From: Achromobacter piechaudii NBRC 102461
Lineage (GTDB): Bacteria > Pseudomonadota > Gammaproteobacteria > Burkholderiales > Burkholderiaceae_B
NCBI RefSeq assembly: GCF_001571245.1
Contig: NZ_BCTK01000014.1
Span: 124,001 to 188,000, forward strand
DNA length: 64,000 nt
Direction: 5' to 3'
Shown here: positions 1 through 9,101 of the stretch, piece after piece
Layout: the number at the start of each line of letters is the position of its first letter
How positions within the stretch are numbered: position 1 is the first letter of the stretch
Made by a program: the position numbers and the translations under genes
The notes under the pieces: model-generated
Told to the model about the DNA's origin: nothing
Seen by the model: only the letters and a program-made list of their open reading frames with translations
The model's database searches: none

Positions 1-533
1 TGAATAAAGCGCTCTTCGTCGCCTTCCGCGTACTTTTGTTCGAGCAGTACGCTCTTGGTATCTCCATCCCAAGTCCGCGTCCAGTTTTCATTGGCCCAGC
101 ACAGGCAGAACGACATGTCGATGTCGGACGCCAGAAAATTGTTCAGGGGCCGCTCGAGGATGCGGCGGCCGCTGAACCAGTAATAGTAGAAGCAGAATCC
201 GTGTACACCATACTCGCGCGCCAAAACGGCCTGTTCGCGCATGGTTTCCACGCGGTCCAAGTCGTAAAAACCCAATTCCCGCGGGATATGAGGCTGATAG
301 TGTCCGTCAAAATTAGGCCTGCCGCGAGCCACATTGGTCCACTCGGTGAACCCCGGGCCCCACCATTCCGAGTTTTCCGCCACGCGATGGTATTGAGGCA
401 GGTAAAACGCGATCAGTTTCGAGGTATCCATCGTATAGCCGGCGTCATCGGCCGCCCCTTCCCCGCGATGGCCGGAAAGGGCTTTAAACGAGGGGGAGTC
501 GGTCAAATCAGTAGTGTTTTTCATGTCGAACAT
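1..533 (-). CDS. WbsX-like glycan-processing protein (GH99-like), N-terminal part
   Basis: The reverse strand encodes a protein that runs off the left edge, so only about 177 residues are visible. It carries the hallmark start of the WbsX/GH99-like family: KLIAFYLPQYH at about residue 40, then WWGPGFTEWTNV, HYQPHIPRELGFYDL, GFCFYYYWFSG and CWANENWTRTWDG. Members sit in O-antigen and capsule loci, where they are thought to modify or transfer glycans; the exact reaction is unsettled. The start is uncertain. ATGs lie at 533, 524 and 431, none with a clear ribosome-binding site, and the frame stays open upstream towards the end of rfbC. The last of these matches where many relatives begin. Its place beside dTDP-rhamnose genes supports a role in surface polysaccharide assembly. 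Confidence 0.8.
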   Translation of the reverse strand, partial: MFDMKNTTDLTDSPSFKALSGHRGEGAADDAGYTMDTSKLIAFYLPQYHRVAENSEWWGPGFTEWTNVARGRPNFDGHYQPHIPRELGFYDLDRVETMREQAVLAREYGVHGFCFYYYWFSGRRILERPLNNFLASDIDMSFCLCWANENWTRTWDGDTKSVLLEQKYAEGDEERFI

Positions 534-604
534 TAGATAGCCGCAGGGCGTGGGTGTGTCCACGACAGTGGCAGCCGCAGCTTGCCGGAGCGAATCGGAC
601 TGTC

Positions 605-1150
605 TTAGGCGAAGTATTCGGCTTGCAGGAAGGGTAAGCCCAGTGCATCCTTGGCCGAGACGACCGGGTCGCCGCTCATACGCCAATCGATGGCAAGCGT
701 CGGATCGTTCCAGGCGATACAGCGCTCATGCGCCGGGGCGTAGTAGTCAGTTGTCTTGTACAGGAACTCCGCGGTGTCGGACAACACCACGAATCCGTGG
801 CCAAAACCTTCTGGTACCCACAATTGGTGCTTGTTCTCGGCGCTCAACAACGCACCGACCCACTGCCCGAACGTCGGGGAGGATTTGCGTAGGTCGACGG
901 CGACATCAAAGACTTCGCCCTGGGCGACGCGCACAAGCTTGCCCTGCGCCTGCTGGATCTGATAGTGCAGGCCCCGCAGTACGCCCTTGACCGAGCGAGA
1001 ATGGTTGTCCTGCACGAACTGCGCTTTTCGACCAATGGCTTCTTCGAAGACGCGATGATTGAAACTCTCGAAGAAAAATCCACGGTCGTCCCCGAATACC
1101 TTCGGTTCGAACAGGATGACTTCCGGAATTGCGAGCGGAGTGGCGTTCAT
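605..1150 (-). CDS. rfbC: dTDP-4-dehydrorhamnose 3,5-epimerase
   Basis: This 181-residue protein has full RmlC/RfbC length. It converts dTDP-4-keto-6-deoxyglucose to dTDP-4-keto-rhamnose, the third step to dTDP-L-rhamnose, in the cytoplasm. Visible motifs are DDRGFFFESFN near residue 21, RGLHYQ with the expected catalytic His at about 62, FDVAVDLR near 81, and YKTTDYYAP near 131 carrying the catalytic tyrosine region. The ATG at 1150 overlaps the rfbA stop codon as TGATG, which favours it over the TTG one codon earlier and implies translational coupling. Confidence 0.95.
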   Translation of the reverse strand: MNATPLAIPEVILFEPKVFGDDRGFFFESFNHRVFEEAIGRKAQFVQDNHSRSVKGVLRGLHYQIQQAQGKLVRVAQGEVFDVAVDLRKSSPTFGQWVGALLSAENKHQLWVPEGFGHGFVVLSDTAEFLYKTTDYYAPAHERCIAWNDPTLAIDWRMSGDPVVSAKDALGLPFLQAEYFA

Positions 1151-2031
1151 CAATACACCTTCTCAACGAGTAGACGTTGGAGATACTTTCCATAGCCATT
1201 CTTGGACAGCGGAGCGGCCAGCGCTTCCAGCTGTTCCGGCGTTATCCACCGATTGCGGAACGCAATCTCCTCAGGGCACGACACCTTCAATCCCTGGCGG
1301 TTCTCCAGAGTGGAAATGAACTGGCTGGCCTCGAGCAGCGATTCGTGGGTGCCGGTGTCCAGCCAGGCGTATCCCCTGCCCATGATTTCAACCCCCAGCT
1401 TGCCTTGCTCGAGATAGACGCGGTTCAGATCGGTAATCTCCAGTTCGCCACGCGGTGAAGGCTTGATCTGCTTGGCGATCTCGACGACGTTTTCGTCGTA
1501 AAAGTACAGGCCGGTAACCGCGTAGTTGGACTTCGGCTTGCTTGGCTTTTCTTCCAACGAAAGGACCTTGCCCTTTTCGTCGAATTCCGCCACGCCATAA
1601 CGCTCGGGGTCATGGACGTGATAGGCAAATACGCTGGCGCCTTCGACGCGCGCATTGGCGTTGGCCAGAAGCTGGTGGAAGTCGTGGCCGTAGAAAATGT
1701 TGTCGCCCAACACGAGCGCAGACAGATCGTTACCGAGGAACGATTCACCGATGAGGAACGCTTGAGCCAAGCCATCGGGCGACGGCTGCACTGCGTATTG
1801 GAGATTCAAGCCCCATTGAGAACCGTCGCCCAGCAGTTGCTGGAATCGCGGCGTGTCTTGGGGGGTCGAGATGATCAGGATGTCTTGAATGTCCGAGAGC
1901 ATCAGCGTGCTCAACGGATAGTAAATCATCGGTTTATCAAAAACCGGCAACAACTGCTTGCTGATCGCGAGCGTGGCGGGGTGCAGTCGGGTGCCGGAGC
2001 CGCCGGCCAGGATAATGCCTTTGCGTTTCAT
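1150..2031 (-). CDS. rfbA: glucose-1-phosphate thymidylyltransferase
   Basis: The product (293 residues) makes dTDP-glucose from dTTP and glucose-1-phosphate, the first step of dTDP-rhamnose synthesis. The N-terminus has the nucleotidyltransferase signature GGSGTRLHP (residues about 10-18) followed by [17 protein letters not shown], with [11 protein letters not shown] near residue 110. Length is normal for RmlA. Its ATG overlaps the rfbD stop (ATGA) and its stop overlaps the rfbC start, so rfbD, rfbA and rfbC form a tightly coupled block. Confidence 0.96.
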   Translation of the reverse strand: MKRKGIILAGGSGTRLHPATLAISKQLLPVFDKPMIYYPLSTLMLSDIQDILIISTPQDTPRFQQLLGDGSQWGLNLQYAVQPSPDGLAQAFLIGESFLGNDLSALVLGDNIFYGHDFHQLLANANARVEGASVFAYHVHDPERYGVAEFDEKGKVLSLEEKPSKPKSNYAVTGLYFYDENVVEIAKQIKPSPRGELEITDLNRVYLEQGKLGVEIMGRGYAWLDTGTHESLLEASQFISTLENRQGLKVSCPEEIAFRNRWITPEQLEALAAPLSKNGYGKYLQRLLVEKVY

Positions 2032-2924
2032 GCGGAAAGTTCCAATGACGTAAGTTGATCTACCGTGCGGTCAACATGCACTGTCCAGTCCGGCAGTTGC
2101 AGCTTCAGCGGCGCGGTCAGGGCGTTCGTATTCAATCGAGAGTTTTTTGGCCGAGCCGCGGGCACCGGATACTGCTCGGTTGTAATGGCACCGATATCGC
2201 CGGGCTGGACTTTTAGAGCCAAGCCATTATGGCGGGCGCGCGCGACGACATGTGTCGCCAACCCGTGCCATGTGGTGTGGCCAGCGGCAGTCAGGTGGTA
2301 TATGCCAGCGGCAAGTTTGCCTTGCTGAAAGCCGGCGACAGCCAAGGCAGTGACGTCCGCGATCAGTTCGGCGGATGTCGGCGCACCATGCTGGTCAGCC
2401 ACAATATTCAATGCATCCCGCTCTTTAGCGAGGCGCAAGATCGTTTTGATGAAATTTCCACCGTGGGCGGAGAACACCCAGCTCGTACGCAGGATCAGCG
2501 CCTTGCAGCCGCTTGCGGTGATGGCAGCCTCACCCGCGAGCTTGGTCGAACCGTACACGCTTTGTGGATTTGTCTGGTCATCGACGTCGTAAGGTGCCTC
2601 TTTGCGGCCATCGAATACGTAGTCGGTGGAGTAGTGTACGAACAGGGCGTCATTTGCCTTCGCGTACCGCGCGATTTCCGCTACGGCATCGGCGTTCACC
2701 GTGCGGGCGACGTCTTGATTGGTTTCGGCTTTGTCCACTGCGGTGTAGGCAGCGGCGTTCACGATAATGTCTGGCGCTTGTTGAGCGAGTAATTGGCGCA
2801 ACGCTTCCAGGTTTTCCAGATTGGCGCCTTGACGGCCAAAGGCATGTACGTCGCCCAGCGGCAGCAGGGTGCGCTTTAATTCGTGTCCGACTTGCCCATC
2901 TTTGCCGAGTAGCAGGATTTTCAT
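2028..2924 (-). CDS. rfbD: dTDP-4-dehydrorhamnose reductase
   Basis: The protein (298 residues) performs the last NAD(P)H-dependent reduction to dTDP-L-rhamnose. It is an extended SDR: GKDGQVG near residue 7 binds the nucleotide, STDYVFDG lies near 104, and YGSTKLAGE gives the YxxxK catalytic pair. The ATG at 2924 was chosen because GAAGG lies five bases upstream; a TTG at 2936 would overlap the glycosyltransferase stop. It directly follows the glycosyltransferase gene in the same transcript. Confidence 0.95.
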   Translation of the reverse strand: MKILLLGKDGQVGHELKRTLLPLGDVHAFGRQGANLENLEALRQLLAQQAPDIIVNAAAYTAVDKAETNQDVARTVNADAVAEIARYAKANDALFVHYSTDYVFDGRKEAPYDVDDQTNPQSVYGSTKLAGEAAITASGCKALILRTSWVFSAHGGNFIKTILRLAKERDALNIVADQHGAPTSAELIADVTALAVAGFQQGKLAAGIYHLTAAGHTTWHGLATHVVARARHNGLALKVQPGDIGAITTEQYPVPAARPKNSRLNTNALTAPLKLQLPDWTVHVDRTVDQLTSLELSA

Positions 2925-2932
2925 AATAGCCT

Positions 2933-3856
2933 TCAAATTCGATTGGTCAGCGCAGCGGCCAATAATCCGAGGTTGCCCAGCAAGGTCTGACGATAAACCC
3001 CGGAACGTTTAATGCCGACTACCCTCGGAAGCAGGCTCCGCTGACGCGCTGAGATAAAGCGGTTGTAGATGACGAGATTGGCGGGAGTCAGTTTCGGTAG
3101 CAAGGGCGACAGCGCTTGAATATGCTGGTTGGTCCACATTTTCAAGTGTCCTTCAAACAGCATTTTGATCCGTAATAGGCGGGCACTTAATCCAGCGTTG
3201 GCACCAATCAGGTTGTCCCCATGCTGCCGATAGCGCAGCGAGGGCTCACTGTCGTAATAGACACGGCCGCCACAGGCGCTGACCACGATATAAATCCACC
3301 AATCGTGGGCGACTACATCTATGTCTGCACCGGCCTCCAGCAGTAGGTCGCGAGCGGCATTGTTCATCACCATGGTATTTCCGCCGGCCACGTTCTGCAT
3401 GAGGGCGTTGGCAAATGCCGGTGGGCGCGTAAACAATGGCGAAAAGCCGATAGGTTGGCCCGCCCCGTCGACCAGCTCGGTCCGGGTACAGTACAGCGCG
3501 GGTTGCCCCTGCGGCACGTCGCGCAGCCACTTTAAGGCACGTTCCAGCTTGTCGGGGTGCCAAATGTCGTCCTGATCAGACAAGGCGTAATAGTCCGCGT
3601 GCAGGGTGGGTTCACAGATCAAGGACATGAAATTCTTTACGAATCCCTTGCGCGGGCCTGCTTGGAGCGTGACTTGCCCTGGCTTGCGCCGCTCGGCAAA
3701 AGCCTTCAACTCGTCCAGGGTTGCATCGGTCGAGCCGTCGTCCGATACCCAGAGTTTCCAAGATGGGAAAGTCTGCGCCGCAAATGAGTCCAGTTGCGCA
3801 GCCAGGTACTTTTCACCCTGATATGTGCAAAGGAGAATGGCAACGTGCTGGCTCAC
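2933..3856 (-). CDS. family 2 glycosyltransferase, possible rhamnosyltransferase
   Basis: This is a 307-residue GT-A fold glycosyltransferase starting at a GTG. CTYQGEKYLAAQLDS (about residues 10-24), VSDDGSTD near 38 and ALSDQDDIW near 91 form the nucleotide-sugar binding region including the DxD-type motif. The sequence resembles the group that includes rhamnosyltransferases of O-antigen clusters. Its place between rfbB and rfbD, next to dTDP-rhamnose synthesis, supports transfer of rhamnose, but acceptor and linkage cannot be read from sequence. Confidence 0.82.
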   Translation of the reverse strand: MSQHVAILLCTYQGEKYLAAQLDSFAAQTFPSWKLWVSDDGSTDATLDELKAFAERRKPGQVTLQAGPRKGFVKNFMSLICEPTLHADYYALSDQDDIWHPDKLERALKWLRDVPQGQPALYCTRTELVDGAGQPIGFSPLFTRPPAFANALMQNVAGGNTMVMNNAARDLLLEAGADIDVVAHDWWIYIVVSACGGRVYYDSEPSLRYRQHGDNLIGANAGLSARLLRIKMLFEGHLKMWTNQHIQALSPLLPKLTPANLVIYNRFISARQRSLLPRVVGIKRSGVYRQTLLGNLGLLAAALTNRI

Positions 3857-4003
3857 TGGACTACCTGCATGGATACTCGGCTAATTGGCAAAACGGAAAA
3901 CTCGGCGTGATGGCGGTCGCTGCAGGCGGAACCCGGCGCCCGGAATAATTCAGGGTAGCTGCCGACAATACGGGGCCGAGGCAGGGGCCGGGTCGCGGTT
4001 GGT

Positions 4004-5065
4004 TCAAGCGCTGTATTGAGTGCTAACCCAATCGCGATATGCGCCACTGGTGATGTTGGCGACCCAATCTTGGTTTTGCAGATACCACTGGACCGTCTTG
4101 CGGATGCCGGTATCGAAAGTTTCGGCAGGCTTCCAACCTAGCTCGCGCTCAAGCCGGGAGGCGTCAATAGCGTAACGTTGGTCGTGACCAGGCCGATCTT
4201 TGACGAACGTTATTTGATTTTTGTAGGACTGACCATCAGCCCGGGGGCTGAGTTCATCCAGCAGCGCGCAAAGCGTGTGGACGACTTCCAGGTTAGCTTT
4301 CTCGTTCCAGCCGCCCACGTTGTAGGTTTCCCCTAGCTGGCCGTCAGCCAGCACGCGACGGATAGCCGTACAGTGGTCTTTCACGTACAGCCAGTCGCGG
4401 ATCTGTTGCCCGTCGCCATAGATCGGCAACGGCTTGCCCGCCAGGGCGTTGTGGATAACCAGAGGAATCAGCTTTTCGGGGAAATGATAGGGACCATAGT
4501 TGTTGGAACAATTGGTGGTCAGCACTGGCAGCCCGTAGGTATGGTGGTATGCCCGCACCAAGTGGTCGCTCGCGGCCTTGCTCGCGGAATAGGGGCTGTT
4601 GGGCTCGTAGCGATTCGTTTCGCTGAAAGCGGGATCGTCCTTTTCCAGCGAACCGTAAACTTCATCGGTAGACACGTGAAGGAAACGAAATGCCGCGCGT
4701 TCGACATCGGGCAAGGTGTTCCAGTACGCGCGTACGGCTTCCAACAGGTGAAAGGTACCCACGATATTGGTCTGGATGAATTCGCCCGGACCGTGGATGG
4801 AACGGTCTACGTGCGATTCGGCGGCGAAGTTAAGAACGGCGCGCGGCTTATGTTCGCCCAGCAGGCGGCTGACGAGTTCGACATCGCCGATGTCGCCTTG
4901 CACGAGCTTGTGTGCTTGATTGCCCTTGAGTGAGGCAAGATTTTCGGGATTGCCCGCGTACGTGAGCTTATCCAAGGTAACGACGGGTTCGCTGCTTTCC
5001 TGAAACCAGTCGAGAACGAAGTTGGAGCCAATAAATCCTGCTCCGCCGGTGACAATAATACTCAT
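4004..5065 (-). CDS. rfbB: dTDP-glucose 4,6-dehydratase
   Basis: The 353-residue protein matches RmlB length. It dehydrates dTDP-glucose to dTDP-4-keto-6-deoxyglucose. Visible are GGAGFIGSN at residue 7 (NAD binding), AESHVDRSI, the catalytic STDEVYG segment near 133, [10 protein letters not shown] with the YxxxK pair near 160, and [14 protein letters not shown]. The ATG is preceded by AAGGAAT. It is the first gene of the minus-strand rhamnose block. A 147-bp gap separates it from the glycosyltransferase, which is unusual because rfbB and rfbD are normally adjacent. Confidence 0.96.
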   Translation of the reverse strand: MSIIVTGGAGFIGSNFVLDWFQESSEPVVTLDKLTYAGNPENLASLKGNQAHKLVQGDIGDVELVSRLLGEHKPRAVLNFAAESHVDRSIHGPGEFIQTNIVGTFHLLEAVRAYWNTLPDVERAAFRFLHVSTDEVYGSLEKDDPAFSETNRYEPNSPYSASKAASDHLVRAYHHTYGLPVLTTNCSNNYGPYHFPEKLIPLVIHNALAGKPLPIYGDGQQIRDWLYVKDHCTAIRRVLADGQLGETYNVGGWNEKANLEVVHTLCALLDELSPRADGQSYKNQITFVKDRPGHDQRYAIDASRLERELGWKPAETFDTGIRKTVQWYLQNQDWVANITSGAYRDWVSTQYSA

Positions 5066-5242
5066 TCTTATGTATTCCTTGGGCGTTCAGCGTGCGCGCA
5101 GGGCCGCCGATTAACCCGCAATTATGCCGCAACTGCTTTATTCTCACCTAGAACATGAAACAAAGTGTGCACTGACATCTTCCTGTTACAGCCTCCCAGT
5201 CCACGGGATTAATGCCTGCTGCCTTGCATTTCATCTCAGGAG

Positions 5243-5803
5243 TTACGTGGCCTTACGGGCGTTCGGACTGGCCCAGAATACGTCCCCTGTTCCCTCTACG
5301 CGGTTGATACAGCGCGCCAGCACAAACAACAGATCCGACAACCGGTTCAAATACTGCCGAACCGGCGGGTTCACCGTTTCCACGCGCGCCAGCGCCACCA
5401 CCGCCCGCTCCGCGCGCCGGCATACCGTGCGCGCCACGTGCGCTTGCGCCGCGCCGCGTGTGCCGCTGGGAAGGATGAATTCGCGTAGCGGCGCGAGGGT
5501 GGCGTTGTAGTGCGCCAGGCGGGCGTCCAGGCGGGCGATCTGGTCTTCGGTGACTGCCGAATGGCCCGGGATGCATAGCTCGGCGCCCATGTCGAACAGG
5601 TCGTTCTGGATTGCCATCAGGTCCATCGAGATCTCGGGTGACAGCGGTTCGGTCAGCAGGACGCCCAGCACGCTATTCAGTTCATCCACATCGCCCAGTG
5701 CCGCCACGCGGGGGGCGTCTTTTGCGATGCGGGATCCGTCCCCCAGCCCCGTCGTGCCGTCGTCTCCCGTGCGGGTGGCTATGACAGATAAGCGGTTGGC
5801 CAT
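5243..5803 (-). CDS. cob(I)alamin adenosyltransferase, PduO type
   Basis: The protein (186 residues) transfers the adenosyl group of ATP to cob(I)alamin to make coenzyme B12. The N-terminus carries the PduO-type ATP-binding signature RTGDDGTTGLGDGSRIAKD, and the C-terminal half has RRAERAVVAL and NRLSDLLFVLARCINR, which match the trimer-interface and cobalamin-site region. The start at 5803 is chosen because the family begins about seven residues before TRTGDDG and AGGACG lies upstream; the open frame extends further without support. No other B12 gene is nearby. Confidence 0.92.
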   Translation of the reverse strand: MANRLSVIATRTGDDGTTGLGDGSRIAKDAPRVAALGDVDELNSVLGVLLTEPLSPEISMDLMAIQNDLFDMGAELCIPGHSAVTEDQIARLDARLAHYNATLAPLREFILPSGTRGAAQAHVARTVCRRAERAVVALARVETVNPPVRQYLNRLSDLLFVLARCINRVEGTGDVFWASPNARKAT

Positions 5804-6009
5804 GGGAAACGTCCTGAAATGGGTAAATGTGGGGGTTGCGTCCAGCGGTAAGCGTACGCCCCGTGCGCGGGGCCGGCTCGAAAACATCCGTCAGGATTGT
5901 TGCGTTCTGCCGCCGGAACGGTTTCATAACGGCGGTATCCTAGCACTGTGTAAAGCGGCGGGGCGGTGCGCCCGGCCCTCTTGCTTTCGCTGTTATGGAG
6001 GATGCCTAT

Positions 6010-6315
6010 ATGGCTTTTAATCGCAAGTATGCAATGCCCATGGCCGTCGCCACCGCGATGGCTGTTGTGACTCTGGCGACGCCGCTGGCCTTTGCGCAGC
6101 AGGCGGATGCCAGCGGTGAAGTGCGCCGCGTGGATCCGGCTGCGGGCAAGGTGACGATCAAGCATGACGAGATCAAGGCGCTGGACCTGCCCGCCATGAC
6201 GCTGGTCTACGATGCCGACCCGGCGCTGCTGGCCAAGATCAAGGCGGGCGACAAAGTTCGCTTTACGGCGACGCGCAAGGATGGCAAGTACGTGGTGACC
6301 GCAATCACGAATTGA
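6010..6315 (+). CDS. CusF-like periplasmic copper-binding protein
   Basis: This small protein (101 residues) has a signal peptide (hydrophobic VATAMAVVTLATPLAFAQQ, residues about 10-28) and a CusF/YdeI-type beta-barrel domain: GEVRRVDPAAGKVTIKHDEI, LDLPAMTLVYDADPALL and VRFTATRKDGKYVVTAI. The pattern H..I..LDLPAMTL fits the metal-site region of CusF-like proteins, which hold Cu(I) or Ag(I) in the periplasm. The start at 6010 has a GGAGGATG ribosome-binding site; an ATG 15 bases earlier overlaps that site and is unlikely. No efflux pump is adjacent. Confidence 0.8.
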   Translation: MAFNRKYAMPMAVATAMAVVTLATPLAFAQQADASGEVRRVDPAAGKVTIKHDEIKALDLPAMTLVYDADPALLAKIKAGDKVRFTATRKDGKYVVTAITN

Positions 6316-6341
6316 TGGGGGCGCTGATCCCCAGGGCAATA

Positions 6342-6380
6342 AAAACGCCGTGTCCGCAATCAAGCGGAACACGGCGTTTT
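6342..6380. terminator. bidirectional Rho-independent terminator
   Basis: AAAACGCCGTGT-CCGC and GCGG-AACACGGCGTTTT form a 16-bp stem with a one-base bulge and a six-base loop. Runs of T follow on both strands. It lies between the convergent CusF-like gene and hslU and can end both transcripts. Confidence 0.9.
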
Positions 6381-6420
6381 GCTTATTGGCGGACGCCGCT
6401 TGCGCGGCATCCGTCATGGC

Positions 6421-7755
6421 TTACAGCACGTAGCGCGCCAGGTCCTGGCTGCTGGCGGCTTCGGCCAGTTGCGAATTGACGTACGCCGCGTCGATCTTCA
6501 CATGCTTGTCCTGGCTGGACGTGGCATCGAACGACAGCTCGTCCAGAAGCTTCTCCATCACCGTGTACAGGCGGCGGGCGCCGATGTTCTCGGTGGTTTC
6601 GTTGACGTCGTAGGCCAACTCGGCCAGGCGGCGCACGCCTTCGTCCGTGAATTCCAGCTGCACGTCTTCGGTGGCCATCAGCGCGGTGTACTGCTTGGTC
6701 AGCGAGGCGTCCGTGTCGGACAGGATGCGCACGAAGTCTTCGGCGGTCAGCGATTCCAATTCGACGCGGATCGGGAAGCGGCCTTGCAATTCCGGGATCA
6801 GGTCCGACGGACGGGCCAGGTGGAAGGCGCCCGAGGCGATGAACAGGATGTGGTCGGTGCGCACCATGCCGTAGCGCGTGTTGACGGTCGTGCCTTCGAC
6901 CAGCGGCAGCAGGTCGCGCTGCACGCCCTGGCGCGACACGTCGGCGCCACCGGATTCCTGGCGCGCCGCGATCTTGTCGATTTCGTCCAGGAAGACGATG
7001 CCGTTCTGCTCGACGTTGTTGATGGCCACGGTGCGCAGGTCTTCTTCGTTGACGCGCTTGGCGGCTTCTTCGTCGACGATGAGCTTGAAGGCTTCGCGCA
7101 CCTTCATCTTCTTGGACTTCTTCTTGTCGCGGGCCATGCCGGCGAACATGCCGCGCAGCTGCTCGGCCATTTCTTCCATGCCGGGGGGCGTCATGACGTC
7201 CATCTGCGGCGCGGCCTGGGCCACTTCGATCTCGATTTCCAGATCGTCGATCTTGCCTTCGCGCAGGCGCTTCCTGAAGGTCTGGCGCGCGCTGTTGTCT
7301 TCGCCGCGTTCCGGTTCGCCGGATGCGCCGCGAGCGGGCGGCACCAGTGCGTCCAGGATGCGGTCTTCGGCGGCGTCTTCGGCCTGGGTGCGCACGCGGC
7401 GCATTTCCAGTTCGCGCGTTTGCTTGATCGAATATTCGGTCAGGTCGCGGATGATGGTGTCGACGTCGCGGCCGACATAGCCCACTTCCGTGAACTTGGT
7501 GGCTTCGATCTTGATGAAGGGCGCATTGGCCAACTTGGCCAGACGGCGCGCGATCTCGGTCTTGCCCACGCCGGTGGGGCCGATCATCAGGATGTTCTTG
7601 GGGTGGATTTCCTGGCGCAGGGGCTCGGCGACCTGCTGGCGGCGCCAGCGGTTGCGCAGCGCGACCGCCACCGCGCGCTTGGCGCGATTCTGGCCGACGA
7701 TGTATTTGTCGAGTTCGGAGACGATCTCTCCGGGCGTCATGTTGGATGCGGACAT
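6421..7755 (-). CDS. hslU: HslUV protease ATPase subunit
   Basis: The 444-residue AAA+ unfoldase forms hexamers that feed substrates into HslV. Walker [13 protein letters not shown] lies near residue 58 and Walker [13 protein letters not shown] near 254, with a long intermediate domain between. The C-terminus ends ARYVL, the tail that docks into HslV. The ATG at 7755 gives the family's usual 440-445 residues; the frame stays open upstream into hslV but without a plausible start. It follows hslV in one transcript. Confidence 0.97.
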   Translation of the reverse strand: MSASNMTPGEIVSELDKYIVGQNRAKRAVAVALRNRWRRQQVAEPLRQEIHPKNILMIGPTGVGKTEIARRLAKLANAPFIKIEATKFTEVGYVGRDVDTIIRDLTEYSIKQTRELEMRRVRTQAEDAAEDRILDALVPPARGASGEPERGEDNSARQTFRKRLREGKIDDLEIEIEVAQAAPQMDVMTPPGMEEMAEQLRGMFAGMARDKKKSKKMKVREAFKLIVDEEAAKRVNEEDLRTVAINNVEQNGIVFLDEIDKIAARQESGGADVSRQGVQRDLLPLVEGTTVNTRYGMVRTDHILFIASGAFHLARPSDLIPELQGRFPIRVELESLTAEDFVRILSDTDASLTKQYTALMATEDVQLEFTDEGVRRLAELAYDVNETTENIGARRLYTVMEKLLDELSFDATSSQDKHVKIDAAYVNSQLAEAASSQDLARYVL

Positions 7756-7838
7756 GAGGGCGAATCCTTGGAGCTTGAGGCGGGCTGGGGAAGCGGCGGC
7801 AGCGCGTGGGGACGGACCCCTCGCGCCGCGTGCGGACG

Positions 7839-8378
7839 TCAGTCGCCCAGCGTTTCGATGACGTGGTTCTGGTTGGTGTAGATGCACAGGTCGCCGGCGA
7901 TTTCCAGCGACTGCTTGACGACAGCCTCGGGCGACAGCTCGGTGTTGCGCAGCAAGGCCAGCGCGGCGGACTGCGCGTAGGCGCCGCCCGAGCCGATGGC
8001 CGCCAGGCCGTGTTCGGGTTCGAGGACGTCGCCGTTACCGGTCAGCACCAGGGTGTGCTCGGTGTCGGCGACAATCAGCATGGCTTCCAGGCGGCGCAGG
8101 ACGCGGTCGGTGCGCCAGTCGCGCGTCAGCTCGACCGCGGCGCGCATCAGGTTGCCCTGATGCTTTTCCAGCTTGGCCTCGAAGCGTTCCTGCAAGGTGA
8201 ATGCGTCGGCGGTGGCGCCGGCGAAGCCAGCGAGAATCTTGTCGTGATACAGGCGGCGGATTTTGCGGGCCGTGCCCTTGACGACGATGTTGCCCAGGGT
8301 GACCTGGCCATCGCCGCCCAGTGCGACGCGGTTGCCGCGGCGCACGCACACGATGGTGGTGGCGTGAAATTGTTCCAT
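7839..8378 (-). CDS. hslV: HslUV protease peptidase subunit
   Basis: This 179-residue threonine peptidase of the proteasome-beta fold starts [16 protein letters not shown]. Removal of the six-residue propeptide would expose the catalytic Thr of the conserved TTI motif; [10 protein letters not shown] and [13 protein letters not shown] (with the active-site Lys) follow. It assembles with HslU for degradation of unfolded proteins. The start has a strong AGGAAGGAACGC ribosome-binding region. hslV precedes hslU, as in most bacteria. Confidence 0.97.
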   Translation of the reverse strand: MEQFHATTIVCVRRGNRVALGGDGQVTLGNIVVKGTARKIRRLYHDKILAGFAGATADAFTLQERFEAKLEKHQGNLMRAAVELTRDWRTDRVLRRLEAMLIVADTEHTLVLTGNGDVLEPEHGLAAIGSGGAYAQSAALALLRNTELSPEAVVKQSLEIAGDLCIYTNQNHVIETLGD

Positions 8379-8447
8379 GCGTTCCTTCCTTTGAAAGGAC
8401 TAGCTGGGGGCGGTTCCAAGGAAATCAAGCGCGGTGCGCGGCAGCCA

Positions 8448-8485
8448 ATAAAAAAGGCCATGCTGGAAATCAGCATAGCCTTTCG
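8448..8485 (-). terminator. Rho-independent terminator after dksA
   Basis: AAAGGC-CATGCTG and CAGCAT-AGCCTTT pair around a GAAAT loop. Read on the minus strand the stem ends in a run of T (8448-8454). It lies between the dksA stop and the hslV start, so hslVU probably has its own promoter. Confidence 0.8.
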
Positions 8486-8510
8486 GGGCATGGCGTGAAA
8501 ACGGGACGGA

Positions 8511-8975
8511 TCAGTCGCCGTACAGCTTTTGGCGCATCTCGCGGCGTTCCTGCGCTTCCAGCGACAGGGTGGCCGTGGGGCGGGCCAACAGGCGGGGTAC
8601 GCCAATCGGTTCGCCGGTTTCTTCACACCAGCCGTATTCGCCGCTGTCGATGCGGGCGATGGACTGTTGCACCTTTTTCAGCAGCTTGCGTTCGCGGTCG
8701 CGGGTGCGCAGCTCAAGTGCGTGTTCTTCCTCGATGGTGGCGCGGTCGGCGGGGTCGGGCACGAACTGCGTTTCGCGCAGGTGCTCAGTGGTCTCGCCGG
8801 CGTTGGCCAGGATGTCCTGTTCGAGTTGTTTGAGCCGTTCCTTGAAGAACGCCAGTTGGCGTTCGTTCATATAGTCGGACTCGGGCATGGCCAGCAATTC
8901 CTTCTCGCTGGGCAGATCAATCGCCGTATCGCTCGTCGACTTGCTTGATTTTTTAGTTGCTGCCTTGGTAGCCAT
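8511..8975 (-). CDS. dksA: RNA polymerase-binding transcription factor DksA, single-cysteine form
   Basis: DksA (154 residues) binds the RNA polymerase secondary channel and, with ppGpp, controls rRNA and amino-acid promoters. The coiled-coil tip motif DPADRA (residues 74-79) is intact. The C-terminal zinc-finger region reads GWCEETGEPIG...ARPTATLSLEAQERRE, so only C117 of the usual four cysteines remains; the others are T120, S138 and A141. Such C-poor forms probably fold with little or no zinc. The gene is followed by its own terminator and lies beside zinc-homeostasis genes. Confidence 0.93.
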   Translation of the reverse strand: MATKAATKKSSKSTSDTAIDLPSEKELLAMPESDYMNERQLAFFKERLKQLEQDILANAGETTEHLRETQFVPDPADRATIEEEHALELRTRDRERKLLKKVQQSIARIDSGEYGWCEETGEPIGVPRLLARPTATLSLEAQERREMRQKLYGD

Positions 8976-9101
8976 GAAAACACTCCACTATGAATCGATC
9001 CTGGCGCGGGCATCCTTTCCCGGTTCGTGCTGCTTGCTGACTACGCTACTCGTACCTCACAGTACTGCCTTCGTCGCCTCGCGTCACGTCGGGAAGGGGG
9101 A

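Noticed and set aside
6379-7881. 500-codon plus-strand frame
   Set aside because: It is antisense to hslU across its whole length.
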